A stretch of 64,000 bases of DNA from Woeseiaceae bacterium (GTDB lineage Bacteria; Pseudomonadota; Gammaproteobacteria; Steroidobacterales; Woeseiaceae), in the NCBI GenBank assembly GCA_030065985.1, contig JASJCM010000006.1, positions 61,303-125,302 on the forward strand, in the 5' to 3' direction. The notes under the pieces are model-generated. The model did not search any database and had not been told where the DNA came from. It worked only from the letters and a program-made list of their open reading frames with translations. This document shows, piece by piece, positions 1 through 7,711 of the stretch; positions within the stretch are counted from its first letter, which is position 1; each line of letters starts with the position of its first letter. The position numbers and the translations under genes are program-made.

Positions 1-38
1 TCATGAGGCCGCGTATTGTAACCGCGTGCCCCCGGCTG

Positions 39-647
39 TCATACCTCGTCGGCAACTTTGCGATGCGGCAGGCTGATACTGCACGCAGCCGCCGGCAGGC
101 GCTCCTGGCGGGTATCAGGTCCCTGTGTCAGCAAGGAATGCAGGACGCCCATCTGGGTTGCCTCACGCAGTGTCGTATCCGCGCCGGCCCCGCGCTGCAA
201 CAGCCGCTCCAGCCGTACATCGTCCGCTGCGAATCGCTCACAGATGATCAGCTGGTGGGAAACCTTGCCGAGCAGCGCTGCGAGCGTTGTCCCGGCCAGC
301 TTGCCGCACCAGCCAAGCGTTGCACCACTTACCACGCGCGCGACGTATGGATTGCGACGCGCGAGTTCCCAGAGAAATGCGAGTCCCGCAGCCTGCAAGC
401 TGCGCAGGTCGGCGTCATGGGTTTGTGTGTCCTCGATCAGATCCGCCTGTGGGGAGTCCCTGAGCAGGTGTTGCCACAGCGCGTCATCGTCCTCACGAAA
501 GGAAAACAGCAGAAATGGCGCTTCAGCCAGCCGATCGATACGTGACAGCGACAGCGCTCCGATCCGCCCGGGGCGGAGATCGAGCCAGGCCCGGTTCAGG
601 GCCGTCACGTTGGCCAGGTCGTCCGTTGTCAGTCCTTCGTAATCCAT
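39..647 (-). CDS. Hypothetical protein, 202 aa
   Basis: I do not recognise this protein. It is a complete frame from ATG at 647 to TGA at 39-41. It has no signal peptide and no clear membrane segment, so it is probably cytoplasmic. The N-terminus is acidic, followed by a segment around residues 28-60 rich in Leu, Arg and Asp, then a helical region with several Cys and His residues. It is transcribed away from the FlhC-like gene and shares an AT-rich 138-bp spacer with it, so the two may be co-regulated. It is far too long to be FlhD (about 116 aa). Long antisense frames cover the same stretch, but only this strand has an AT-rich upstream region at its start. Confidence 0.6.
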   Translation of the reverse strand: MDYEGLTTDDLANVTALNRAWLDLRPGRIGALSLSRIDRLAEAPFLLFSFREDDDALWQHLLRDSPQADLIEDTQTHDADLRSLQAAGLAFLWELARRNPYVARVVSGATLGWCGKLAGTTLAALLGKVSHQLIICERFAADDVRLERLLQRGAGADTTLREATQMGVLHSLLTQGPDTRQERLPAAACSISLPHRKVADEV

Positions 648-710
648 AGGCGGCTCCCGGGTGCGCGCAGGGCCGTTTTTTGCGCGTCTCTTGAGTAACT
701 ATATATTTGC

Positions 711-760
711 TTGTAGGCCCATATACAGATGTTATAAGTTATTGAGGTACCATATATGGT
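711..760 (+). promoter_or_regulatory. Putative promoter and palindromic operator upstream of flhC-like gene
   Basis: The spacer 648-785 is strikingly AT-rich compared with its surroundings. TTGTAG (711-716) and TATAAG (733-738) are separated by 16 nt and could be -35 and -10 elements for the rightward gene. A perfect 12-bp palindrome, ACCATATATGGT (749-760), lies just downstream, about 26 bp before the ATG, and could be an operator. This is from inspection only. Confidence 0.35.
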
Positions 761-785
761 CATATTTCTACAATAAAGGCAAGAA

Positions 786-1376
786 ATGAGACTCACCGAC
801 GATCGTTACGCGGGCGAACGCCGCCAGTTCGAACTCGCGCTCCGCATGATCGGCCACGAGGCCCGAACGCGCACCATTCGAGAATGCACCGGCCTGTCGG
901 ACGACCGGATCCGCAAGCTCTACAGCACCTATTTTCGCAACGCAGGGCGCGAGGGAATCAAGCGACGTCGCGGCAAATCGCCGCGCCAGGTGCAGCACTA
1001 CGTCAAGAGCCCGGCGAATCAGCTGCAGGCAACAACGCTCGTCGCACTCTACTGCGCGGGCCTGCTCCTGCGCGTTGACGACGATGACAGTGTGCACTGC
1101 TGCTGGCCGCGCCCGGACGTCGATTTCGGCCACCGCCTGTGTCGCGCTTATGAAACCTACCTTGTGCTTCACGAGGAGGCGCAGCTCAGCTTCGAGTGGG
1201 CCTGGAACCTCCTGCATTGCATCGCCTGGAACGACGAGCTGTATCTGGCTGTGTGTGACCATTGCGACGCGAGATACGTCCAAGATGCGTACGCGCTGGA
1301 CAACAGCACTTGTCCCGTCTGCGATATTGGCAACAGTTCCGGTACACTTGCCGGGCACTCAGTGCCAGAAAAATAA
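786..1376 (+). CDS. FlhC-like transcriptional regulator
   Basis: The protein (196 aa) resembles FlhC, the zinc-binding subunit of the FlhD4C2 flagellar master activator. The N-terminal helices match the FlhC pattern in which [14 protein letters not shown] is followed by a [14 protein letters not shown] helix-turn segment. The C-terminus has two Cys pairs, CDHC and CPVC, about 20 residues apart, corresponding to the zinc-binding Cys4 of E. coli FlhC. No flhD lies beside it and no flagellar gene is in the window, so this may be a solitary FlhC paralogue regulating something else. The next gene, mscL, begins 25 bp downstream. Family assignment is fairly secure; a flagellar role is not shown. Confidence 0.75.
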   Translation: MRLTDDRYAGERRQFELALRMIGHEARTRTIRECTGLSDDRIRKLYSTYFRNAGREGIKRRRGKSPRQVQHYVKSPANQLQATTLVALYCAGLLLRVDDDDSVHCCWPRPDVDFGHRLCRAYETYLVLHEEAQLSFEWAWNLLHCIAWNDELYLAVCDHCDARYVQDAYALDNSTCPVCDIGNSSGTLAGHSVPEK

Positions 1377-1401
1377 TCAAGCAATTAGGGAGTTAGACCA
1401 G

Positions 1402-1788
1402 ATGTTAAAAGAATTCAAAGACTTTGCGATGCGCGGCAACGTGGTCGATATGGCCGTCGGTATCATTATTGGTGCTGCGTTCGGCAAGATCGTTTCGTCG
1501 CTCGTATCTGATGTCCTGATGCCGCCAATCGGCGTCGTCATGGGCAGCGTTAGCTTCAGCGACCTGCACGTTGCGCTTGGGGAGGGCGAAGGCGCGGCCA
1601 CGCTCAACTACGGCATGTTCATCGATCAGGTGATCAACTTCCTGATCGTCGCTCTGGCTGTATTCTTCCTGATCAAGGCGATCAACTCCCTGAAAAAGAA
1701 AGAAGAAGAGAAGCCTGCCGAGCCGCCGAAGCCGTCGGCCGAAGAAACGCTGTTGACCGAAATCCGCGACCTGCTCGCCAAGAACTGA
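1402..1788 (+). CDS. mscL: Large-conductance mechanosensitive channel MscL
   Basis: A 128-residue MscL, the homopentameric inner-membrane valve that opens under hypo-osmotic stress. The highly conserved N-terminal amphipathic helix and first membrane segment are visible ([20 protein letters not shown] at residues 1-20, continuing through a Gly/Ala-rich helix to about 45). A periplasmic loop, a second membrane helix (about 70-98) and a charged Lys/Glu C-terminal helix follow. I chose ATG 1402 because the conserved MscL start begins there and a GGGAG sequence lies upstream; the longer frame reading in from 1075 is spurious. A small GC hairpin (CGGCCCCTCGGGGC, near 1791) follows the stop but has no T-run. 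Confidence 0.97.
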   Translation: MLKEFKDFAMRGNVVDMAVGIIIGAAFGKIVSSLVSDVLMPPIGVVMGSVSFSDLHVALGEGEGAATLNYGMFIDQVINFLIVALAVFFLIKAINSLKKKEEEKPAEPPKPSAEETLLTEIRDLLAKN

Positions 1789-1817
1789 TCGCGGCCCCTC
1801 GGGGCAATTAACGGTTA

Positions 1818-2702
1818 GTGGAAGACCACAACGTTTTTGCGGGCGCGTTCGTCGACCGCATTGGCGAACGCCGTAAGGATCCCGACTGGCTGGCCGAAGC
1901 GCTCTCGAGTGACGAGACGCGCTTCGTGCCGGTCTGGGGTGAGCGTTGCCTGGTGGGCGGCGATCCTCCCGGTGCCATCCTGCTCGACGCCGACGCGGCT
2001 CGGCGGTTCGTCACGCACGACAGCGCGATTTTTCTTGGACTGTTCCGCGACCGACCGGCATTTTCGGTGGCAATCCCGGGCGACCTGGACCCTCCATTCC
2101 GCGAGCTCGGCGAGTTCAAGGACCTTCGTTACCTGGGCACTGTGCTGCCACCCGACGAGGCGAATCTCGTCGCCCATGCGCGTGCGCTCGTGCTCTGGCA
2201 CAGTGCGACGCTGTATTGCGGCAAGTGCGGCTCCGCTTCACAACCTTCGGCCGGGGGCAATTCGCGACGATGCTGCAATCCGGATTGCAGCCAGGAGATA
2301 TTCCCGCGCACCGACCCGGCGATCATCGTTCTCGTCAGCGACGGCGATCGTTGCCTGCTGGGCCGCCAGGCTTCCTGGCCCGAGGGCCGCTACTCGACCA
2401 TCGCGGGATTTGTCGAACCCGGCGAGAGTCTCGAGGACGCGGTGAGGCGCGAGGTGTACGAGGAAACCAACGTCCGTGTCGGCGCCGTTCGTTACCACAG
2501 CTCGCAGCCGTGGCCTTTCCCATCCGCGCTGATGCTCGGGTTTGTCGCCGAGGCGACATCGTCCGAGATCAAGCTCAACGATGGCGAACTCGAAGATGCG
2601 CGCTGGTTCTCGCGCGATGAATTGCGTTCGGACGATGTCGGCCTGCCGTTTCGCATCTCGATTGCGCGGCGGCTGGTCGACCACTGGGTTGACGGGTTCT
2701 GA
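1818..2702 (+). CDS. nudC: NADH pyrophosphatase NudC
   Basis: A Nudix hydrolase (294 aa) of the NudC type, which cleaves NAD(H) to NMN(H) and AMP and can remove NAD caps from RNA. A zinc ribbon is formed by Cys134, Cys137, Cys152/153 and Cys157. The Nudix box runs from about residue 197 (GFVEPGESLEDAVRREVYEE), and the SQPWPFPxS signature specific for NADH pyrophosphatases is at about 229-236. The start is GTG at 1818. Only 2 bp separate its stop from the next gene, and the three genes nudC, NRDE protein and DUF819 protein are probably co-transcribed. Confidence 0.95.
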   Translation: MEDHNVFAGAFVDRIGERRKDPDWLAEALSSDETRFVPVWGERCLVGGDPPGAILLDADAARRFVTHDSAIFLGLFRDRPAFSVAIPGDLDPPFRELGEFKDLRYLGTVLPPDEANLVAHARALVLWHSATLYCGKCGSASQPSAGGNSRRCCNPDCSQEIFPRTDPAIIVLVSDGDRCLLGRQASWPEGRYSTIAGFVEPGESLEDAVRREVYEETNVRVGAVRYHSSQPWPFPSALMLGFVAEATSSEIKLNDGELEDARWFSRDELRSDDVGLPFRISIARRLVDHWVDGF

Positions 2703-2704
2703 CG

Positions 2705-3472
2705 ATGTGCCTGATCGCGCTTGCCCTGGGCAAAGTCCCCGGCTATCCGGTCGTAATCGCCGCCAACCGGGACGAGTTTCACGCGCGCCCGACGCAGGAC
2801 GCGCACTGGTGGCCCGATAAACCCGGGATACTTGGCGGCCGCGATCTGCAGGCCGGCGGTACGTGGCTGGCGCTGGGACGAAACGGCCGGTTTGCGACCG
2901 TAACAAACTTTCGCGACGCGCAACCACCTCAGCCGCGGCACCGCTCGCGTGGCCACCTTGTCACGGACTTTCTCGATAGTGAACTCGCGCCCGACGCCTT
3001 TCTGGCGACGGTTGCAGAAGACGAATACACAGGCTTTAACCTGATCGCAGGAACAGCCACCGAAGTTGCTTACCTTTCGAACCGGGAAGACGGCATGCGA
3101 AATCTCGGCTCCGGCGTCTACGGCCTCAGCAACGCGCTGCTCGACGGACCCTGGCACAAAGTCGAGTCGAGCAAGCACCAGCTGACCGAACTGATCGGCA
3201 ACAACACCGTCAACGAAAGCAGCCTCATGCGACTCATGAATGATCGTGACAGAGCGCCTGTGGATGATATCGAGCCCGATCATCTCGATCTCGCCACGGC
3301 CCACGCAATCAGTGCGCCGTTCATCGTATTGCCGAATTACGGCACACGCTGCACGACCGTCGTACTCGCTGACGAAAACGGCCACTGGAGTTTCACCGAG
3401 CGCCGTTTCGACCCGGCCGGCAAAGCGACCGGCGATTCACGATTCACGTTCAACGCCACGGAGCCGTCATGA
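2705..3472 (+). CDS. NRDE family protein (TANGO2 homologue)
   Basis: A 255-aa protein with the N-terminal Cys2 and the NRDEF motif (residues 21-25) that defines the NRDE/TANGO2 family. The GGTWLALGRNGRFATVTNFR region (about 51-70) is also typical. The N-terminal cysteine suggests an Ntn-hydrolase-like fold. The bacterial role is not established; eukaryotic TANGO2 is linked to haem or lipid handling. It overlaps the next gene by 4 bp (ATGA), which suggests translational coupling. Confidence 0.9.
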   Translation: MCLIALALGKVPGYPVVIAANRDEFHARPTQDAHWWPDKPGILGGRDLQAGGTWLALGRNGRFATVTNFRDAQPPQPRHRSRGHLVTDFLDSELAPDAFLATVAEDEYTGFNLIAGTATEVAYLSNREDGMRNLGSGVYGLSNALLDGPWHKVESSKHQLTELIGNNTVNESSLMRLMNDRDRAPVDDIEPDHLDLATAHAISAPFIVLPNYGTRCTTVVLADENGHWSFTERRFDPAGKATGDSRFTFNATEPS

Positions 3473-4623
3473 CTCTCATACCCGCTGACAATCACTTCGC
3501 CCTGATGGCCGCCCTGTTCGTCATCGCGGGCGCGTCGTTTCTTGCGGAACGGACGCGCGTTGGCGCACATCTGACCGGCGCCGTCATTGCCATTCTCACT
3601 GCGATTGCTGCTGCCAACCTGAAGATCATTCCGCATGCGGCGCCGGCGTTTGATTTCGTTTTTAGCTATTTCGTCCCGGTGCTGATTCCGTTGTTCCTGT
3701 TCCGCGCCAACCTGCGCCACATGATCTTTGAGACGACGCGCATGACGATCGCATTTCTCGTTGCGAGTGCCGGCACCATTGCGGGCGTATTGATCGCCGT
3801 CGCGGTGCTCGACCTCAGTGCACTGGCGCCGATGGCCGAAACGGATCCCGCCCTGCGCGAGGCCGGCATGGCCGGATTGTTCGCATCGACGTATATCGGT
3901 GGCTCAGTCAACTACGCCGCACTTGGCGAGATCACCGGACTTCGCACGGATGCGTCATTCTTCTCAGCCGCGACGGCGACCGACAATCTGTTCAGCGCCT
4001 TGTTTCTGAGCGTGTTGGCACTGCTGCCCGGGTGGAATTGGCTCGCAAAGCGTTTCACTCAGCACGAACATGGCGAGGCGACTGCGGAGGCGCAGCACGA
4101 CAACGGCATATCCGCCGCGAGCCTGACGCTCGCTCTTGCCGCCGCGATCAGTTTCGTTGCAATTGGCGACGCGATTACATCCGCCATAGGAATGCCCAGC
4201 CTGCGCTACGCAACCATCACGGTGCTCGTGCTCATTGCGGCGACGGCCTTTCCGGAATGGATGGCGAAGCTGCGTGGAGGATTCGAGCTTGGCGTTGGCC
4301 TTGCGTTTGTCTTCTTCGCCGCGATCGCAGCAGGGGCTGACCTCGTGGCGATGATTCAGATTGCGCCGCTACTGGTCGTACTCGTCGTGATACTGCTGAG
4401 CGTGCACCTGCTTGTGCTGCTGTCGGCGGGGCGCTTGCTCAAGTTGACACTGCCTGAACTCGTCACGGCGTCGAACGCGGCGGTCCTTGGAGCGACAACG
4501 GCGCCGGCGTTAGCGGCAGCGCGTGGCTGGCATGACCTGGTAACTCCGGGTGTACTGGTTGGCGTGCTCGGGTACGCGCTGGGTACGTTTGCCGGTACCG
4601 CGCTGTTTCACCTGTTAGGTTGA
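3469..4623 (+). CDS. DUF819 family integral membrane protein
   Basis: A 384-aa polytopic inner-membrane protein with about ten hydrophobic segments. The pattern (LAERTRVGAHLTGAVIAILT near the N-terminus, then the STYIGGSVNYAALGE region at about 142-156) matches the DUF819/YjcL family, whose substrate is unknown. It overlaps the NRDE gene by 4 bp and ends the nudC cluster. The gene to its right is convergent, 19 bp away. Confidence 0.85.
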   Translation: MTLIPADNHFALMAALFVIAGASFLAERTRVGAHLTGAVIAILTAIAAANLKIIPHAAPAFDFVFSYFVPVLIPLFLFRANLRHMIFETTRMTIAFLVASAGTIAGVLIAVAVLDLSALAPMAETDPALREAGMAGLFASTYIGGSVNYAALGEITGLRTDASFFSAATATDNLFSALFLSVLALLPGWNWLAKRFTQHEHGEATAEAQHDNGISAASLTLALAAAISFVAIGDAITSAIGMPSLRYATITVLVLIAATAFPEWMAKLRGGFELGVGLAFVFFAAIAAGADLVAMIQIAPLLVVLVVILLSVHLLVLLSAGRLLKLTLPELVTASNAAVLGATTAPALAAARGWHDLVTPGVLVGVLGYALGTFAGTALFHLLG

Positions 4624-4642
4624 GGTCGGGAATCGCGTCTCG

Positions 4643-5131
4643 TCAGAGCACGCAGAACATCGCCGCGTCAGCGTTCGGCGCGTTGGCCATGCACTCGGCG
4701 GCGGAACGATTGTCGCCGTTATCGAGATCCTTCGTGCACTGGCTCATGTCTTTCCTGGCTTCCTGGATGTTCGCCTTCAGCTCGCGCAGCGCCTGCTCCG
4801 CGCTCGCCTTCTCGGCCGGCGCCATGCTCGGCATTTTCGCGCGGATCTTGCGCTCCCACACTGCCGAGAAGCGGCTCAGGTTGCTGACCGCTTTGGCGCA
4901 TAGAGCCCGGTCATTGGCAGCGGAATTCTCGCCACCGAGATCGCGCGTAGACCGGTAGTTCCCGCTACTGCTCGGACCACTGTGGATCTTCACCTCTTCG
5001 GTCTTTTGTTTTGGCGGCGGCGTATCCGTGAAATGGACGTTGCCGTCTTCATCGACCCACTTGTAGACCTCGGCGTGAGCCGCGGTTGTCATGGCCAGGA
5101 AGGCCGCCAGTGTCAGTGCGAGGAGTTTCAT
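4643..5131 (-). CDS. DUF4124 domain-containing exported protein
   Basis: A 162-aa protein with a signal peptide (residues 1-20, cleaved after AHA) followed directly by the DUF4124 core, EVYKWVDEDGNVHFTDTPP. The rest is a charged helical region with several cysteines. DUF4124 proteins are small periplasmic proteins of unknown function, common in Gammaproteobacteria. The frame continues upstream to 5170, but the signal peptide only makes sense from ATG 5131, so I use that start. Confidence 0.85.
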   Translation of the reverse strand: MKLLALTLAAFLAMTTAAHAEVYKWVDEDGNVHFTDTPPPKQKTEEVKIHSGPSSSGNYRSTRDLGGENSAANDRALCAKAVSNLSRFSAVWERKIRAKMPSMAPAEKASAEQALRELKANIQEARKDMSQCTKDLDNGDNRSAAECMANAPNADAAMFCVL

Positions 5132-5237
5132 CGGCTTGTCCTGCGGCGCCCCGTGCGCCGGCTGATACATAGTGACAGCCTACGAATCCAGCGCTATCAG
5201 CGCCATGAACCCCGTCACACCGCAGGGAAATGCCGAA

Positions 5238-5951
5238 TCAGGTCTCGTACACGCGAATCAGCCATTCCCGGATGTCGCGAATCTCGTCGGGGCAGACGGC
5301 ATGCGCCATCGGATAGTCGTGCCATTCGACGTCGAAACCCGTTTCCGAGAGCGTCTGCGCCGAGAGCTGGCCCCATTGCAGTGGCAGCATCGGATCGAAG
5401 GTGCCATGCGCCATGAATACCGGGACTTCGCGGCTGCCCGTTGACCCCTCGACACCCGAAGGAATCGGCACGTAGGTCGAGAGCGCCATAAGCCCGCCCA
5501 GACGATGTGGCGTGTGCAGCGCAGTATTGATGACGATCGCGCCACCCATGGAAAAGCCTGCAATAACAATGTGTTCGGCTGTGATGCCGCGCTCGATTTC
5601 GCGCGCGATCAATGCCTCGACGATAGCCGTGCTCTCCTGCACGCCGGCCGCATCGGCACGACCCTCTGCGTCCAGACTCACAATGTCATACCAGGCCCGC
5701 ATGGCCATGCCGCCGTTGATCGTGACCGGTCGTACCGGCGCATGCGGGAACACGAACCTGAGCGGCAGGCTGACCGGGAGATGCAGTTCCGGGACGATTG
5801 GCTCGAAATCATGGCCGTCGGCACCGAGACCGTGCAGCCAGATCACGCTGCCGACCGGGTTTGCGCCCGTAGTCACTTCTACGCATTCAGGTAGGGCCAA
5901 GATGGTGCTCCAATCGTCTGAAAGCGGCGCAGTGTAACCCATCCCGGGCAC
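5238..5951 (-). CDS. Phospholipase/carboxylesterase family alpha/beta hydrolase
   Basis: A 237-aa cytosolic serine esterase of the Abhydrolase_2 (carboxylesterase/acyl-protein thioesterase-like) family. The oxyanion motif HGLGADG is at 40-46. The catalytic triad is Ser134 in GFSMGG, Asp186 in HGTFDPMLP and His217 in the PMAH motif. Members hydrolyse short acyl esters; the natural substrate is not predictable. It is divergent from argR and shares an 84-bp spacer with it that holds the putative ARG box. Confidence 0.9.
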   Translation of the reverse strand: MPGMGYTAPLSDDWSTILALPECVEVTTGANPVGSVIWLHGLGADGHDFEPIVPELHLPVSLPLRFVFPHAPVRPVTINGGMAMRAWYDIVSLDAEGRADAAGVQESTAIVEALIAREIERGITAEHIVIAGFSMGGAIVINTALHTPHRLGGLMALSTYVPIPSGVEGSTGSREVPVFMAHGTFDPMLPLQWGQLSAQTLSETGFDVEWHDYPMAHAVCPDEIRDIREWLIRVYET

Positions 5952-5970
5952 AAAAATGTGCGTTCGGGGG

Positions 5971-6019
5971 TTGACGTCCTATGCGCATCATGTTCCTATT
6001 ATGCGCATATTTATTCAGT
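5971..6019 (+). promoter_or_regulatory. Putative argR operon promoter with ARG box
   Basis: An 18-bp stretch, TGCGCATATTTATTCAGT (6002-6019), fits the ARG-box pattern: a perfect right half ATTCA, an all-AT centre and a 3/5 left half. The octamer ATGCGCAT occurs at 6001-6008 and again 20 bp upstream at 5981-5988, close to the spacing of paired ARG boxes. TTGACG (5971-5976) could be a -35 element, with TATTAT near 5997 as a -10 at a long spacing. ArgR encoded immediately downstream would then control its own operon. Confidence 0.45.
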
Positions 6020-6035
6020 AAGCGGTAATTGGACG

Positions 6036-6488
6036 ATGCCTCCTACCACCGAAGACCAGCTTCAGCGGCGCGCCGCCATTCGCAAGCTGTTGCTCCAGGG
6101 CCCCGCCACGACGCAGGCGTCCCTGGTGACGGCACTCGAAGCGCTCGGCCACGTCGCGACGCAATCCAGCGTCAGTCGCGACCTGCGCGAGATTGGCGCG
6201 ATCAAGACAGCCCACGGCTACGAACTGCCCACCGATGAGGGCACGGGCGACGACCAGGTTGCGGCGGTCGCCGACCTGCTGCGTACCACGACGGCGGCCG
6301 GCTCGAACCTGCTTGTCATCCGCACGGGCATCGGCGCGGCACAGCGCGTTGCGCTGGCGCTCGATCGCAGTGGCTGGCCCGGCATCGTCGGCACCATCGC
6401 TGGCGACGACACGATTTTCGTAGCGACCGAATCGGCGCACGCGCAAAAGAACCTGGTTTCGCGGATCGAGCATGCGACTCGATCCTGA
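6036..6488 (+). CDS. argR: Arginine repressor ArgR
   Basis: A 150-aa ArgR. The N-terminal winged helix is recognisable by the recognition segment TQSSVSRDLREIGAIK (about 47-62). The C-terminal hexamerisation and arginine-binding domain ends in GIVGTIAGDDTIFVAT, with the Asp-Asp pair that contacts arginine. In other bacteria ArgR with arginine represses arginine synthesis. I start at ATG 6036 rather than the upstream in-frame GTG (5958), because the upstream residues are not ArgR-like and cover the promoter. It is the first gene of the arginine operon; argG begins 13 bp after its stop. Confidence 0.92.
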   Translation: MPPTTEDQLQRRAAIRKLLLQGPATTQASLVTALEALGHVATQSSVSRDLREIGAIKTAHGYELPTDEGTGDDQVAAVADLLRTTTAAGSNLLVIRTGIGAAQRVALALDRSGWPGIVGTIAGDDTIFVATESAHAQKNLVSRIEHATRS

Positions 6489-6501
6489 TACGGAGAAAAA
6501 A

Positions 6502-7710
6502 GTGAGCAAGGACACAACACCGATCATCCTCGCCTTCTCGGGCGGCCTCGACACGTCATTCTGCGTGCCGTGGCTCAAGGAAAACTATGCCCGCGACGTC
6601 GTCACCGCCTGTGTCGACACAGGCGGTATCGATGCCGCGGCGGCCACCGCGCTCGAGGAACGTGCGATGGCGCTAGGCGCCATCGAGCACGTGCTGATCG
6701 ATGCCAAGCAAGAATTTTTCGACACCGTCATACGTCACCTGATCGCGGGCAATGTGCTGCGAGGCAACGCCTATCCGCTGTGTGTGGGCGCCGAACGCGG
6801 TCTGCAGGCGGAGAAGCTTGCGCAGATTGCAAGCGAACGGGGCGCAACGACGGTTGCCCACGGCTGTACCGCCGCCGGTAATGACCAGGTGCGCTTCGAG
6901 GTTGCGCTGCGAACTCTCAACCCCGGGCTCGAGGTCCTCGCGCCCGTGCGCGATAACAGCTGGGTTCGCGAGGAGCAGCTCGCCTATCTCAAGGACCACG
7001 CCATGCCGTTGCCGGCTCAGGGCTCAGCCTACTCTATTAATCGCGGCCTCTGGGGCATCACGATCGGCGGCCAGGAAACGCTGACCTCCGAGAACTCGAT
7101 TCCCGAGTCGGCCTGGGTGCTCTCGGCGAATGCGTTCGCCGAACCGCTCGAACCGTCGTCCCATACGCTCGACTTTGTGAAGGGTGTGCCTGCACGGCTC
7201 GATGGCGAAGCCCTTCCGCCCGTTGCGCTGATTGAGAAACTGGAAAGGCTCGCGGGCGCCTACGGAATTGGCCGGGGCATTCATCTCGGTGACACGGTGC
7301 TGGGCACCAAAGGTCGAGTCGCATTCGAAGCGCCGGCCGCTATCACGCTGATTACCGCACATCGCGAACTCGAGAAGCTCGTACTCAGCGCGCAGCAGGC
7401 ACGCATTAAGGACAGCGTCGCCGCAACTTACGGAGACCTTGTGCACGAAGGCAAGCAGCTCGACCTCGCGTGCGAGGACATCGAAGCGCTGTTCGCATCG
7501 TCGCAACGCCGTGTAACAGGAACGGTGAACTTCACGTTGCGTCCCGGCCAGCTGTTCATCGATGGCGTTGAATCCGAGCATTCGCTGCTCGCCGCGACCA
7601 AAGGTGTCTACGGCGAGGCGGCTGGCGAATGGACGCCCGCCGATGCACTTGGCTATGCGCGCGTCCTCTCGCTGCCGGGCACCCTGCAAACGCGTGCCGG
7701 CGGAGACTGA
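6502..7710 (+). CDS. argG: Argininosuccinate synthase
   Basis: A 402-aa ArgG, which joins citrulline and aspartate using ATP. The PP-loop ATP-pyrophosphatase motif LAFSGGLDTS is near residues 9-18, and the conserved AHGCTAAGNDQVRFE region is at about 117-131. The start is GTG 6502, preceded at good spacing by GGAG (6492-6495). The frame could begin at ATG 6472, but that would overlap argR and add a non-conserved N-terminus. The stop is 1 bp before the next gene. Confidence 0.95.
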   Translation: MSKDTTPIILAFSGGLDTSFCVPWLKENYARDVVTACVDTGGIDAAAATALEERAMALGAIEHVLIDAKQEFFDTVIRHLIAGNVLRGNAYPLCVGAERGLQAEKLAQIASERGATTVAHGCTAAGNDQVRFEVALRTLNPGLEVLAPVRDNSWVREEQLAYLKDHAMPLPAQGSAYSINRGLWGITIGGQETLTSENSIPESAWVLSANAFAEPLEPSSHTLDFVKGVPARLDGEALPPVALIEKLERLAGAYGIGRGIHLGDTVLGTKGRVAFEAPAAITLITAHRELEKLVLSAQQARIKDSVAATYGDLVHEGKQLDLACEDIEALFASSQRRVTGTVNFTLRPGQLFIDGVESEHSLLAATKGVYGEAAGEWTPADALGYARVLSLPGTLQTRAGGD

Positions 7711-7711
7711 C

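Noticed and set aside
768..1358. A 196-codon minus-strand frame opposite the FlhC-like gene
   Set aside because: The plus-strand product has the Cys4 zinc site and FlhC pattern; the antisense one has none.
5958..6035. N-terminal extension of ArgR from an upstream GTG
   Set aside because: It would cover the promoter and ARG-box region and adds Cys/Tyr-rich residues unlike ArgR.
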